The notes: generated by a model from the sequence alone, not told the origin. Counted from the stretch's first letter, positions 8,481 to 18,198 are shown. The stretch: DNA of 64,000 bases from Cyanobacteriota bacterium SRBZ.bins.94.201705 (GCA_030549855.1 JAUQQP010000044.1:182186-246185); one strand, 5' to 3'. Translations and numbers: made by a program.

Positions 8481-9655
8481 CGGTAAAAAAGCCAATATAT
8501 CTAGATAATCATGCCACTACTAAGCCTGATCCGCGAGTAGTTGAAGCCCTTCTACCCTATTTGAAGGAATATTTTGGCAATCCCGCCAGTGTTGGACATA
8601 TCTACGGTTGGGAAGCCGAAGCCGGTGTTAAACAAGCCCGTCAGATTATTGCCCAGGCTATCAATGCCCGAGAAGAGGAGATTATCTTTACCAGTGGCGC
8701 CACAGAAGCTAACAATTTGGCTATAAAGGGGGTAGCAGAAGCCTACTTTCAGAAAGGTCGACATATTGTAACCGTCTCTACTGAGCATAATGCCGTTTTA
8801 GAGCCCTGTCAATATCTGGAAAAACTGGGGTTTGAGGTGACATACCTCCCCGTGAAGAAAAATGGCCTTTTGGACATAAATCTATTGGCAGATAGCATCC
8901 GCACTGATACCATCCTAGTCTCGGTAATGACGGCTAATAACGAGATAGGGGTGATTCAGGATATAGAGACAATAGGGGCCATTTGTAAGGAGAAGGGGGT
9001 CATTTTCCACACCGATGCTGCCCAGGCTATAGGCAAAATCCCCCTGGATGTAGAAAAAATGAATGTGGACTTGATGTCTCTCACCGCCCACAAAGTCCAC
9101 GGCATCAAGGGTGTAGGGGCATTATACATCCGCAGCCGCAATCCCCGGGTAAAAATTGCCCCCCAAATCCATGGTGGTGGCCAAGAAAGAGGATTACGCT
9201 CTGGTACCCTATCCCCCCCCCTCATCGTCAGTTTTGGGGAAACCATCAAAATTGCCCTAAAAGAGATGCCCCAGGAAAATGAGCGTCTCAGGCGATTGAG
9301 AGACTACCTGTGGCAAAAACTCAGTCAACTAGATGGCATTCACCTCAATGGCGATTTCCAGCAACGACTCCCGGGCAACTTGAATGTAAGTATCGAGGGG
9401 GTAAATGGCCCTGCCCTACTGCTAGCTTTAAACTCCAAAATAGCTGTTTCTTCGGGCGCCGCTTGTTCCTCTGGCAACCCCAAACCTTCCCATGTTTTGA
9501 AGGCATTGGGACATTCTGACCAGTTGGCCAAGGCTTCTTTGCGTTTTGGCCTAGGCCGTTTTACCACAGAGGCAGAAATAGAAGAAGCCGCCGAGGTAGT
9601 GTTGGAAACCGTAAGAATCCTCCGTCGACAAAAAATAGCAGCCTCCCCACAATAA
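8477..9655 (+). CDS. Cysteine desulfurase (NifS/IscS class)
   Basis: A PLP enzyme that moves sulfur from L-cysteine to an active-site Cys persulfide for Fe-S cluster and thiocofactor assembly. Visible motifs are YLDNHATT at the N-terminus, GATEANNLA, the PLP-lysine segment LTAHKVHGIKGVG, and the mobile catalytic loop SSGAACSSG near residue 325. The start is ambiguous: a GTG at 8450 adds 9 residues, but the ATG at 8477 gives the usual family N-terminus (392 residues) and forms an ATGA overlap with a short upstream frame. No partner scaffold genes are adjacent. Which cyanobacterial paralogue this is cannot be decided here. Confidence 0.93.
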   Translation: MTVKKPIYLDNHATTKPDPRVVEALLPYLKEYFGNPASVGHIYGWEAEAGVKQARQIIAQAINAREEEIIFTSGATEANNLAIKGVAEAYFQKGRHIVTVSTEHNAVLEPCQYLEKLGFEVTYLPVKKNGLLDINLLADSIRTDTILVSVMTANNEIGVIQDIETIGAICKEKGVIFHTDAAQAIGKIPLDVEKMNVDLMSLTAHKVHGIKGVGALYIRSRNPRVKIAPQIHGGGQERGLRSGTLSPPLIVSFGETIKIALKEMPQENERLRRLRDYLWQKLSQLDGIHLNGDFQQRLPGNLNVSIEGVNGPALLLALNSKIAVSSGAACSSGNPKPSHVLKALGHSDQLAKASLRFGLGRFTTEAEIEEAAEVVLETVRILRRQKIAASPQ

Positions 9656-9658
9656 AAC

Positions 9659-9676
9659 CCCTCCCTGAGGGAAGGG
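9659..9676. terminator. Hairpin between convergent desulfurase and cpcG genes
   Basis: CCCTCCC (9659-9665) and GGGAAGGG (9669-9676) pair around a TGA loop with one bulged A. The hairpin lies between two convergent genes and could end both transcripts. No T-run follows on either strand. Confidence 0.4.
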
Positions 9677-9712
9677 TATAAGGGTGTTATGGTTTCTGGT
9701 TGCCCCCGCTGG

Positions 9713-10468
9713 TTATTGTCTGCCGCGATAGGGCACCTTGTCTAGACTGATGTTCTGGGCAGAGACACGAGGTATGGGCGCTGGTTGAGGATTAATACTA
9801 CGAGCCATGTTCAAGTATAGAGCAGGATCGCCGGGTCTGGGCTTTCTGTCTTGGGGTGTATAACGACGTATTTCGTTCTGCCAGATGATTTGTGGGAAGC
9901 CAAGGATGGCACGATAGTAGGCATCGTAACGGGGAGATTTGATGTTAAAGGGAATCTCACCCCTGTCACGCCCAGGTAGTACACGGCGCCGCTGATAGGG
10001 AACAGTGTCGTAACCGAAGTTTTCTAGGTACTCGTCGCTGTTGAGTAACTCGTCTACAAAGCCCTTAATCCCCTTGGTGGCCACTACAATAGACCAGGCG
10101 ATTTTCTCCCTTTCGCTATAGGGATCACGCCCTAAAACCCTTTGAATACACTGTTCTACAAAGCGATAGTTGCTGTTTTTGTCGTAAAAGCTATTCTTAA
10201 AGGTTTTTGATAATAGTAGGCCACGGATGAAGTCCCGCACAGTGATTTGTCTGTTGCGCAACTGGGATTCTAGGAAGGGCTCTCGATCCCATTTGAAGGC
10301 ATGGAAGAAAATCTGACGGTAAGCCGCCTCTATCAATTCATCCCACTCAGAGGGGCTATAGATATTCTCTGCGTTGTAAATTCTGGGTTGCTCATCACTG
10401 CCCACCTCATACCCAGGCACACGGCTATTCTGGGTGCGGGGTGCATATTCTAATAGAGGAATAGCCAA
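9713..10468 (-). CDS. cpcG: Phycobilisome rod-core linker polypeptide
   Basis: CpcG attaches phycocyanin rods to the allophycocyanin core. The 251-residue protein begins with the family's [10 protein letters not shown] segment, followed by a Pfam PBS-linker domain (about residues 20-180). This includes [20 protein letters not shown], the [14 protein letters not shown] block and [17 protein letters not shown]. The C-terminal tail is basic and proline-rich, as in CpcG1-type linkers that dock to the core; there is no hydrophobic C-terminal helix as in CpcL. GGAGG precedes the start. An HLR1-like site lies about 80-95 bases upstream. It stands alone, away from any cpc operon, which is normal for cpcG. 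Confidence 0.96.
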   Translation of the reverse strand: MAIPLLEYAPRTQNSRVPGYEVGSDEQPRIYNAENIYSPSEWDELIEAAYRQIFFHAFKWDREPFLESQLRNRQITVRDFIRGLLLSKTFKNSFYDKNSNYRFVEQCIQRVLGRDPYSEREKIAWSIVVATKGIKGFVDELLNSDEYLENFGYDTVPYQRRRVLPGRDRGEIPFNIKSPRYDAYYRAILGFPQIIWQNEIRRYTPQDRKPRPGDPALYLNMARSINPQPAPIPRVSAQNISLDKVPYRGRQ

Positions 10469-10544
10469 GGTTTGACCTCCGTATTTACATTCTCATGTTC
10501 TTCCCTCTAATAAGGATAATCCACAAGGGGCTCTCACCTTAATA

Positions 10545-10562
10545 AACGTAAAGATTTGTTAC
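10545..10562 (-). promoter_or_regulatory. HLR1-like (RpaB) site upstream of cpcG
   Basis: On the minus strand the sequence reads GTAACAAA-TC-TTTACGTT. The published HLR1 consensus is two (G/T)TTACA(T/A)(T/A) octamers two bases apart. Each half here has one mismatch in the core. The position, about 80-95 bases before the cpcG start, suits a response regulator. RpaB control of phycobilisome and photosystem genes is established in other cyanobacteria; binding here is inference. Confidence 0.4.
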
Positions 10563-10665
10563 ATCCCCTCTCTATTACTCTTATTTTTCTCCACAATCAA
10601 GGCAAACAGGGAACTACCACCTGGTTTTACTGTCATAAGAAAAAAACAGCTAAATATACTGTTTT

Positions 10666-11565
10666 ATGAAGCTAAAACTATTTGTTGACCCTCGAGATTA
10701 TCAAATTTCCTTTCTTATCTTTTTCCTATTTCTAGGCATATTTAACCGGGAATGGAGTCTTTCTTTCCCTTATTTTATACCTCTAATTGTCTCTTGTTTG
10801 TTAACTCAATTTATCGGAGATAATTTTGATAACATCAATCAGAAATTAAAGGAATTATTAACCAGAGAAAGAGGAAGAAAAAGCGATTTAAAATGGAAAA
10901 TATCTGGATTAAAAAGTGCCCTAACAACCAGCCTGGGGTTGTCGGTGCTTATTCGCTCAAACAGTATCTACACCCTGATGATTGCCGGGGCTATGGCTAT
11001 AGCTTCAAAATTTATTTTCTCTGTGGAGGGAAAACACTTTTTCAACCCCGGAAACTTTGGCATAATTTCTGCTATTGCCCTGACACATAATGCCTGGGTT
11101 TCACCGGGACAGTGGGGCAGTGATTGGTTTTATGTGGCCCTGTTCATCTGCACTGGCGCCCTGGTTTTAAACAAAGTAGGCCGGTGGGAGACTACTGGAG
11201 CCTTTCTTGTTACCTATATAATACTCTCCTGTCTGTATAACTATTATTTGGGGTGGGAATGGGATGTAGTTTTACACCAATTGAGTACAGGAAGTTTGCT
11301 GGTTTTCGCCTTTTTTATGATTAGTGACCCTCGTTCAATTCCTGATAGCAAAATCGGTAGAATAACCTGGTCTATTTTAGTAGCAATACTCGCTTTTGTC
11401 CTCAGAAGTTTTTTTGGCGTCACCTACGGAGTTTTCATCGCCTTGTTTGTCCTATCTCCCCTTACTATTTTGTTCGATAAAATCTGGACAGGTCAGCGAT
11501 TTTACTGGCCTATTTCCCAAGAGGTGGGGAGTGAGTTGACCGTTGTAAATGGAGGTAGAGCATGA
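10666..11565 (+). CDS. NqrB/RnfD-family integral membrane protein
   Basis: This 299-residue protein has about 8-9 hydrophobic segments and the family's conserved stretches: SALTTSLGLS, the loop HFFNPGNFGI near residue 128, and the late segment FFMISDPRSIP. NqrB and RnfD are membrane subunits of sodium- or proton-coupled redox complexes that carry flavin. In cyanobacteria lone homologues occur without the other subunits, and none of those is in this window, so the electron-transport role is uncertain. It overlaps the next gene by 4 bases (ATGA), so the two are almost certainly co-translated. An inverted repeat (AAACAG...CTGTTT, 10646-10663) lies just before the start. Confidence 0.8.
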   Translation: MKLKLFVDPRDYQISFLIFFLFLGIFNREWSLSFPYFIPLIVSCLLTQFIGDNFDNINQKLKELLTRERGRKSDLKWKISGLKSALTTSLGLSVLIRSNSIYTLMIAGAMAIASKFIFSVEGKHFFNPGNFGIISAIALTHNAWVSPGQWGSDWFYVALFICTGALVLNKVGRWETTGAFLVTYIILSCLYNYYLGWEWDVVLHQLSTGSLLVFAFFMISDPRSIPDSKIGRITWSILVAILAFVLRSFFGVTYGVFIALFVLSPLTILFDKIWTGQRFYWPISQEVGSELTVVNGGRA

Positions 11566-12887
11566 AAAAAATCCTGTTAATAATAACAATATGCCTCACA
11601 GTTTGCCTTAGTTTTCCCCAACAGGTATGGGCTTTTTGTGGTTTTTATGTAGCCAAGGCAGATACAAAACTCTACAATCGGGCCTCCCAGGTGATAATTG
11701 CCCGTAAAGGCGATCGCACAGTCCTGACCATGGCTAACGACTATGAGGGGGATGTAAAAGACTTTGCCGTGGTGGTACCAATCCCAGTATCTGTGACAAA
11801 GGAGCAAGTCAATGTACTGAATCCCAAAATCCTGGAAAGACTAGACGCCTTCAGTGCCCCTAGACTGGTAGAATACTACGACTATGATCCCTGCGCCCCC
11901 CCACTACCAGTATATAAAACACAAGAAGCCCCAGGGGTGGCCAGGGAAGGGGGAGCAAGGAGTGACCAGGCTCTAGGTGTTACAGTAGAAAGTAAATTCA
12001 CCGTGGGGGAGTATGACATTGTCATCCTAAGTGCCAAAGAGTCTCAAGGATTGGAAACCTGGCTTATCCAAAACGGCTATAAAATCCCCAGAGGCGCCAA
12101 GGAATTGTTATCTCCCTACATCCGTCAGAGGATGAAATTCTTTGTGGCTAAGGTAAACCTGGAAGAGTATGAAAAAGGTGGCTACGTCAACCTGCGCCCC
12201 ATCCAAGTAGCCTATGAATACCCTAAATTCATGTTGCCTATCCGTCTGGGGATGATTAACAGCAAAAAGGAACAGGATTTAATTATCTACCTCCTTTCAG
12301 ACACCGGGCAAACAGAATTGACTAACTACCGCACCGTCAAAATTCCCTCCAATGTGGATGTGCCGGAATTCGTAGAAAAACAGTTTGGCGACTTCTATAA
12401 GGCTATGTTTACCCGCAGCTACGAGAGGGAGGGCAAAAGAGTAGCCTTTTTGGAATATGCTTGGAATATGAGTTGGTGTGACCCCTGTGCGGCTGATCCC
12501 CTCACCCCTGACGAGTTGAGACAGGCAGGCGTCTTCTGGTATGATCCTAATGGTCCCAGTGATGTCTTCATAACAAGACTACATGTAAGATACGACCGAG
12601 CCCACTTCCCAGAAGACTTGCGATTCCAAAATACCCCCAATCAAGAACTATTCCAAGGCCGTTACGTCATCCGTCACCCCTTCCGAGGCACTATCTCCTG
12701 TCAGGCGGGCAAGGAATATCTGCGTAGGACTCGTCAACGACAGGAAAGAGAAGCCCAAACCCTCGCCAATCTCACCGGTTGGGATATAAACAAAATCAGA
12801 CAGCAAATTGACTTTGTAAACGTCCATGGGCAGGTGGAAGATACCCCCTGGTGGTGGCGCAAAGAAAGGCCAGAAAGAAACCGTTGA
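11562..12887 (+). CDS. DUF2330 secreted protein
   Basis: A 441-residue protein with an N-terminal signal peptide (about residues 1-24, hydrophobic core then WAFCGFYVAK). The mature start FCGFYVAKADTKLYNRASQV and the PIPV segment are characteristic of DUF2330 proteins, whose function is unknown. Two further Cys-containing segments (YDYDPCAPP and WCDPCAADP) could form disulfides or hold a metal outside the cytoplasm (inference). The C-terminal 60 residues are Arg/Gln-rich. It is translationally coupled to the upstream NqrB/RnfD-like gene, a pairing that suggests a shared envelope or redox role. Confidence 0.85.
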   Translation: MKKILLIITICLTVCLSFPQQVWAFCGFYVAKADTKLYNRASQVIIARKGDRTVLTMANDYEGDVKDFAVVVPIPVSVTKEQVNVLNPKILERLDAFSAPRLVEYYDYDPCAPPLPVYKTQEAPGVAREGGARSDQALGVTVESKFTVGEYDIVILSAKESQGLETWLIQNGYKIPRGAKELLSPYIRQRMKFFVAKVNLEEYEKGGYVNLRPIQVAYEYPKFMLPIRLGMINSKKEQDLIIYLLSDTGQTELTNYRTVKIPSNVDVPEFVEKQFGDFYKAMFTRSYEREGKRVAFLEYAWNMSWCDPCAADPLTPDELRQAGVFWYDPNGPSDVFITRLHVRYDRAHFPEDLRFQNTPNQELFQGRYVIRHPFRGTISCQAGKEYLRRTRQRQEREAQTLANLTGWDINKIRQQIDFVNVHGQVEDTPWWWRKERPERNR

Positions 12888-12969
12888 CCAGACTTGCCCC
12901 CATTTGCCCCAGTTGCCCCCCATCGGTTACCCTATTCATTGAATTCCAGGGAAAGAGTAACACTAGCCT

Positions 12970-13899
12970 ATGCGAATCTTAGTCACTGGGGGCGCTGGTT
13001 TTATTGGCTCCCATCTGGTAGATCGTTTAATGGAAGAGGGGCACGAGGTATTGTGTCTGGACAACTTTTACACCGGCACCAAGGCCAATATCCAACAGTG
13101 GTTAGGACATCCCCGTTTTGAACTAATCCGCCATGATATTACAGAACCAATACGTCTAGAAGTAGACCAAATTTACCATCTCGCCTGCCCCGCCTCCCCC
13201 GTACACTACCAGTATAACCCCATCAAAACCACTAAGGTCAGTTTTATGGGCACCCTCCATATGCTGGGGTTGGCCAAGCGGGTTAAGGCAAGATTCCTCC
13301 TGGCTTCTACCTCTGAAGTATATGGAGATCCCCTTGTACATCCCCAACCGGAAGAATATCGAGGCAATGTCAACTGTATCGGCGTCCGTGCCTGTTATGA
13401 TGAGGGGAAGCGCATTGCAGAAACCCTCACCTTTGACTACCATAGGGAGCATAAACTAGAGGTTAGGATAGCACGAATTTTCAACACCTATGGCCCTAGA
13501 ATGTTAGAAAACGACGGACGAGTGGTGAGTAATTTCATCGTCCAGGCTTTGAAGGGAATGCCCCTCACTGTTTACGGCGACGGCAGTCAAACCCGCAGTT
13601 TTTGTTATGTCTCCGACTTGGTAGAGGGACTAATCCGCCTGATGAATAGTGATTATACTGGCCCTGTGAATTTGGGCAACCCGGAAGAATATACAATCTT
13701 ACAACTGGCCAAGACTGTCCAAAGTCTCGTCAACCCGGAGGTACAAATAGTCTTTAAACCCCTGCCAGAAGACGATCCAAAACAACGACAACCCGACATC
13801 ACCAAAGCTAAAACCTATCTTTCCTGGCAACCAAAAGTCCCCCTCCTAGAAGGCCTACAGAAGACTATAGAAGACTTTCGTCGGCGTTTGTCTCTATGA
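12970..13899 (+). CDS. UDP-glucuronate decarboxylase (UDP-xylose synthase), SDR family
   Basis: This 309-residue extended short-chain dehydrogenase has the NAD-binding motif TGGAGFIGS at residues 6-14 and the catalytic YDEGK. The latter lies in the RACYDEGKR context that distinguishes UDP-glucuronate decarboxylases from UDP-glucose 4-epimerases (YxxxK). It also has [11 protein letters not shown] and [12 protein letters not shown]. It converts UDP-glucuronate to UDP-xylose with tightly bound NAD. The next gene is UDP-glucose dehydrogenase, which makes its substrate, so the two catalyse consecutive steps. Likely feeds extracellular polysaccharide or LPS glycans. Confidence 0.92.
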   Translation: MRILVTGGAGFIGSHLVDRLMEEGHEVLCLDNFYTGTKANIQQWLGHPRFELIRHDITEPIRLEVDQIYHLACPASPVHYQYNPIKTTKVSFMGTLHMLGLAKRVKARFLLASTSEVYGDPLVHPQPEEYRGNVNCIGVRACYDEGKRIAETLTFDYHREHKLEVRIARIFNTYGPRMLENDGRVVSNFIVQALKGMPLTVYGDGSQTRSFCYVSDLVEGLIRLMNSDYTGPVNLGNPEEYTILQLAKTVQSLVNPEVQIVFKPLPEDDPKQRQPDITKAKTYLSWQPKVPLLEGLQKTIEDFRRRLSL

Positions 13900-13955
13900 T
13901 ACCATCATGACACCATATGAAACCTGCTGTAGCTATATTTGTAGGGAGTTGAAAG

Positions 13956-15305
13956 ATGCGAGTCTCAGTAGTGGGCGCCGGATATGTAGGACTGGTGACG
14001 GGGGTGTGTCTGGCACACATCGGCCATGATGTCATCTGCATCGACAACAATGAGGAAAAGGTTAAACTGATGAAACAAGGTCAATCCCCTATTTATGAGC
14101 CTGGCTTGTCGGATTTGATGCAAGAAGCCATGGCTAAGGGGAGACTGGACTTTTCCACCGACTTGGGGGTGGGAGTCAGTCACGGGGAGATTATCTTCAT
14201 CGCAGTAGGCACCCCCGCCCTACCCACCGGCGAAACCGACACCCGTTATGTGGAAGCAGTAGCCCGAGGTATTGGTCATCACCTTCAACAGGACTACAAG
14301 GTGGTGGTCAACAAGTCCACAGTGCCCATAGGCTCAGGGGATTGGGTGCGGCTGTTGGTTTTGGAGGGCTATAGGGAAAAACATCCCAGTGGTGGTGAGC
14401 CTCTCTTTGACGTGGTAAGCAATCCAGAGTTTCTCCGGGAGGGCAGTGCTGTCTATGATACCTTTAACCCCGATCGCATTGTCCTGGGCGGTAACAGCGA
14501 AAAGGCCATCGCCATGATGAAAGAGCTGTATGACCCTATAATTAAAAGACAATTCAGCGAAAACCCCCATCTGCCGCCAGTGCCCCTGGTGATAACCGAC
14601 TTGAGTTCAGCTGAGATGATTAAATATGCTGCTAATGCCTTCCTTGCTACCAAAATCAGCTTTATTAATGAAATTGCCAATATATGCGATCGCGTCGGCG
14701 CCGATGTGACCCAGGTAGCCCTAGGAATAGGCTTGGACTCCCGCATTGGCCCTAAATTCCTCCAAGCGGGCATTGGCTGGGGAGGATCCTGTTTTCCCAA
14801 AGACGTTGCCGCCCTAATTCATACTGCTAAAGACTACGGCTATACCGCAGAACTCTTAATGGCCACCGTCAACGTCAACAAACGGCAAAGATTGGTTGTA
14901 ATCGAAAAGTTACAACATGAACTGAAAATCCTCAAGGGCAAGGTAATTGGCTTACTGGGTTTGACCTTCAAGCCAGACACCGACGACATGCGGGATGCCC
15001 CCTCCCTGGACATAATCAAGGAGTTAAACCGTCTGGGGGCCTTTATCAAAGCCTATGACCCTATTGTATCCCAAAGTGGTCTCAGTCATGGCCTTTCCGG
15101 CGTCACCATTGAAACCAGTGTGGAAATGTTGGCCGACGGCTGTGATGCCCTTGTCTTAGTCACCGAGTGGCAACAATTCCTCCGTCTAGACTGGGAGAAA
15201 ATTCGTCTCCGCCTAAAACAGCCTGTTATCATTGATGGGCGCAATTTCCTCGACAAAAAGGCATTAGAAGCCCTCGGTTTCCGCTATATTGGTGTTGGTC
15301 GCTGA
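13956..15305 (+). CDS. ugd: UDP-glucose 6-dehydrogenase
   Basis: Oxidises UDP-glucose to UDP-glucuronate with 2 NAD+. The 449-residue protein starts with the Rossmann motif VVGAGYVGLVTG. It carries NPEFLREGSAV, the KYAANAFLATKISFINE helix and the catalytic Cys in GGSCFPKD (about residue 273), then the C-terminal UDP-binding domain beginning at GLLGLTFKPDTDDMRDAPS. All expected catalytic elements are present and length is normal. It lies 56 bases after the UDP-glucuronate decarboxylase with a GGGAG site before the ATG, so a shared transcript is likely. A HIP1 octamer lies inside the gene at 14686. Confidence 0.96.
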   Translation: MRVSVVGAGYVGLVTGVCLAHIGHDVICIDNNEEKVKLMKQGQSPIYEPGLSDLMQEAMAKGRLDFSTDLGVGVSHGEIIFIAVGTPALPTGETDTRYVEAVARGIGHHLQQDYKVVVNKSTVPIGSGDWVRLLVLEGYREKHPSGGEPLFDVVSNPEFLREGSAVYDTFNPDRIVLGGNSEKAIAMMKELYDPIIKRQFSENPHLPPVPLVITDLSSAEMIKYAANAFLATKISFINEIANICDRVGADVTQVALGIGLDSRIGPKFLQAGIGWGGSCFPKDVAALIHTAKDYGYTAELLMATVNVNKRQRLVVIEKLQHELKILKGKVIGLLGLTFKPDTDDMRDAPSLDIIKELNRLGAFIKAYDPIVSQSGLSHGLSGVTIETSVEMLADGCDALVLVTEWQQFLRLDWEKIRLRLKQPVIIDGRNFLDKKALEALGFRYIGVGR

Positions 15306-15328
15306 TGGCTACTATCCTGGGCTAGACT

Positions 15329-16399
15329 ATGACTGAAATCAGATTTGTCCCTATTATTCTAGCAGGTGGAAAAGGGGAGAGATTTTGGCCTCTCAGCCGT
15401 CTTAATCGCCCAAAACAATTCCTTTGTCTCGACGGCAGTGGTAATACCCTCCTCCAAGAAACCGCCCAACGGTTGCTATCCCTGGCTGGGGGTTGGGAGG
15501 GTTTAATGGTAATTACCTCTGAATTGTTAGCTGAAAGGGTAAGGCAACAATTGCCCCATCTCCCCCAGGATAACATATTATTGGAACCCATGGGGAGAGA
15601 TACCGCCCCCGCAGTGGCATGGGCTAGTTTAGAAGTCAAACGCCGCTATGGAGATAACCCCAATCTTATTGTAGGCTTTTTCCCCGCTGACCACCATATT
15701 GGCAATCCCCCCCAGTTTACCCGCATCCTCCAGAAGGCTATCCACTTTGCTGCCGCCACCCAGGGCATTATTACCCTTGGCATCCAACCACATTATCCTG
15801 CCACCGGTTATGGCTACATAGAACAAGGAGAGCCCCAATGTCAAGAAGATGACATAATTCTTTACAAAGTAACCAGATTTACGGAAAAACCAAACCAAGA
15901 AACCGCTAAGCAGTTTATCGCCACCGGAAAGTACAGTTGGAATAGTGGCATGTTTATTTTCCCAGTGGCGGTAATATTGGCGGAGTTGGAAAAACACTCC
16001 CCCCACATCCTCTTGCCGCTGCTAAAAGAGGGAAAATCTGCCTATCCCCAGTTACCCAAAATTAGCATTGACTATGCCCTAATGGAAAAAACAAATCTGG
16101 CATATGTTATCCCCGCTGACTTCGGTTGGGATGATTTGGGTGACTGGAATGCCTTAGACAGACTCCTGCAAAAACAGGATGGCAATGTGGTGGTTGGTAA
16201 CTGTCTAGTCACTGATACCGAAAACACTATCCTCTACAATCATCAACCAGAGGAAATCGTAGTCGCCATTGGTGTTAAGGATTTGGTAATTGTAAGGGTA
16301 GAAAATGCCACTCTGATTGTACCTAAGTCTGAAACCCAGAATATCAAAAAGGCCCTACAATTACTCCAGCAAAGGCAAGACAGTAACCTGTTTCTCTGA
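15329..16399 (+). CDS. manC: Mannose-1-phosphate guanylyltransferase
   Basis: Makes GDP-mannose from mannose-1-phosphate and GTP. The 356-residue protein has the nucleotidyltransferase signature LAGGKGERFWPLSR with RPKQF just after it, FFPADHHI (metal-binding Asp), FTEKP and WNSGMF. It is the short form with only the guanylyltransferase domain and a left-handed beta-helix start; there is no phosphomannose isomerase domain as in bifunctional enzymes. It lies 23 bases downstream of ugd, completing a three-gene nucleotide-sugar cluster for polysaccharide synthesis. Confidence 0.93.
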   Translation: MTEIRFVPIILAGGKGERFWPLSRLNRPKQFLCLDGSGNTLLQETAQRLLSLAGGWEGLMVITSELLAERVRQQLPHLPQDNILLEPMGRDTAPAVAWASLEVKRRYGDNPNLIVGFFPADHHIGNPPQFTRILQKAIHFAAATQGIITLGIQPHYPATGYGYIEQGEPQCQEDDIILYKVTRFTEKPNQETAKQFIATGKYSWNSGMFIFPVAVILAELEKHSPHILLPLLKEGKSAYPQLPKISIDYALMEKTNLAYVIPADFGWDDLGDWNALDRLLQKQDGNVVVGNCLVTDTENTILYNHQPEEIVVAIGVKDLVIVRVENATLIVPKSETQNIKKALQLLQQRQDSNLFL

Positions 16400-16475
16400 C
16401 AAACTCTCTATCTGTTTTACAGGGTGAGTTAAAAGGGGGAAAAAGTCAACAAACTGAAAAAAACTAACCTAGTGA

Positions 16476-17039
16476 TTAATGGTGGGACAATGCCCAATTG
16501 CGGGTTAAAATAGTACGGGGGTGGATGACCTTACATCTTTGCAACAAGTCGCAAATAGAATAATCACATACCATCCTCAATCCCCTCATTAAATTTTCGT
16601 GACTCACCTGACGCATTAGATTCAGTTGGGGGGTATCTCCCCTCGACTCTTCTAACTTGTCAGCAATAAACACAATACAACTCAATTTGCTCATCTGGGG
16701 CCTTCCTAGAGTATGATTGCTAATGGCTACTAGAATTTCTTCATTGTCTACCCCAAATTCCCTCTTAGCTACAATAGCACTTACATCTGCATGGAGTAAA
16801 TGAGGATGACTACTGGTTATCTCATCCAATTCTATCCCATTTTCCCTTGCCATCTGTAACAGTCGCTGGGGTGGGAAGAATTTGGCTAAATCGTGTAATA
16901 AACCGGCAGTAGCTGCTTGATAAATGTCTACACCATGACGTCTGGCTAACTGAATACACATCTTTTCTACCCCTAGAATATGTGTCACCCTTTCTGGTGG
17001 CATGTTTTGCTTTAACCACTCTATTACCCGCTGCCGCAT
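16476..17039 (-). CDS. yqeK: HD-domain hydrolase, YqeK family
   Basis: A 187-residue HD-superfamily protein. The metal-binding pattern is visible as H at THILGVEK, then GLLHDLAKFF (the HD pair), a His in SSHPHLLHADVS, and a distal NHTLGRPQMS. The family is established as diadenosine tetraphosphate (Ap4A) symmetrical hydrolases in Firmicutes; cyanobacterial members are annotated the same way by homology. It usually neighbours nadD and rsfS, but neither is here. It is divergently arranged with the AI-2E family gene, sharing a 73-base intergenic region. Confidence 0.88.
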   Translation of the reverse strand: MRQRVIEWLKQNMPPERVTHILGVEKMCIQLARRHGVDIYQAATAGLLHDLAKFFPPQRLLQMARENGIELDEITSSHPHLLHADVSAIVAKREFGVDNEEILVAISNHTLGRPQMSKLSCIVFIADKLEESRGDTPQLNLMRQVSHENLMRGLRMVCDYSICDLLQRCKVIHPRTILTRNWALSHH

Positions 17040-17112
17040 GGTCTTATCAACGCAGTTTTTGTTATCCTATAGCCTATCATAGTCCTTCTCTAGCCGCCAA
17101 TAAAACAATGAA

Positions 17113-18198
17113 ATGAATTTTAGTCAGTCTTTGGGATTTCTCGCCTTTCTTATTTCCCTTTATATCCTCTGGCAGATTCGTTATTTACTGTTACTAATTT
17201 TCTCTGCCATTGTCTTCGCTATCCCCCTCAACCGTCTCGTCAAAAAATTACAACAGGCAGGCTTTACTCGCTTTCAAGCTACTGTGGTTGTCTTTTCCTG
17301 TTTCTTTGTTATCCTTACCCTTATTATTCTCCTAGTATTACCTCCATTTATTTCCGAATTTACGCTTCTTCTAAAACTCTTACCTAAAGCCCCCCAAAAA
17401 ATCGAAGAAATCATCAAAAATAGTCAGTTTTATAATGCTGAATTATACCAAATAATAATCCAACAGATAAACAGTTATTGGAAACAAAATGACCTGTTGC
17501 CTACCAGAATATACAATAACTTTTTGGCACTGTTTTCTAATGTAATAGCCATAGTATCCCAGGTAATATTCGTTATTGCTTTGACTTTTGTATTCCTTCT
17601 TAATCCCCAACAATACCGTGGCTGTATAGTAAAAGCATTTCCCGCCTTTTATCGTCAGCGAATATCTGAAATTCTAGACAAAACTGAGGATTCTATCTGC
17701 AATTGGTTAGCAGGGGTAACTATCAATTGTATCTTCATCGGGATTCTCAGTGCCCTCGGTTTGTGGTTTTTACAGGTAAAATTAGTTTTAGTTCACGGAT
17801 TGTTGGCAGGGTTACTCAATTTTATCCCCAACATTGGCCCTACTCTCAGTGTTGTTTTCCCTATCACTATTGCCTTAATAGACGACCCTTGGAAAATTAT
17901 ACCTATTGTTGTTTGGTATTTTATTGTCCAACACCTGGAAAGTTATTGGCTAACCCCCCGGGTAATGGCTGATAAAGTCTCCCTCTTACCTGCTGTAACC
18001 CTTTTTTGTCAAATCTTCTTTGCTACCATTTTTGGCGCCTTGGGTTTACTATTAGCATTACCCCTCACCGTAGTAGCCAAAACCTGGATTGAAGAAATCC
18101 TCCTCCATGACATTCTAGACCAGTGGCAACTGGCACAATCCCCCCAGCAACAAAACTTAATCTCCCCCCCGCATAATCCTGAGGAAAATAAAGGATAG
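17113..18198 (+). CDS. AI-2E family transporter (TqsA/PerM-like membrane protein)
   Basis: A 361-residue polytopic protein with about 7-8 membrane segments: three near the N-terminus, a soluble helical stretch (about residues 95-135), then a C-terminal bundle. The conserved GLLAGLLNFIPNIGPTLS motif (about residues 230-247) and the WYFIVQHLESYWLTPRVM segment define the family. Despite the name, only some members export autoinducer-2, and others are ion antiporters or permeases. The cyanobacterial role is unknown. It lies 34 bases upstream of a dynamin-like GTPase on the same strand, so an operon is likely. Confidence 0.88.
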   Translation: MNFSQSLGFLAFLISLYILWQIRYLLLLIFSAIVFAIPLNRLVKKLQQAGFTRFQATVVVFSCFFVILTLIILLVLPPFISEFTLLLKLLPKAPQKIEEIIKNSQFYNAELYQIIIQQINSYWKQNDLLPTRIYNNFLALFSNVIAIVSQVIFVIALTFVFLLNPQQYRGCIVKAFPAFYRQRISEILDKTEDSICNWLAGVTINCIFIGILSALGLWFLQVKLVLVHGLLAGLLNFIPNIGPTLSVVFPITIALIDDPWKIIPIVVWYFIVQHLESYWLTPRVMADKVSLLPAVTLFCQIFFATIFGALGLLLALPLTVVAKTWIEEILLHDILDQWQLAQSPQQQNLISPPHNPEENKG

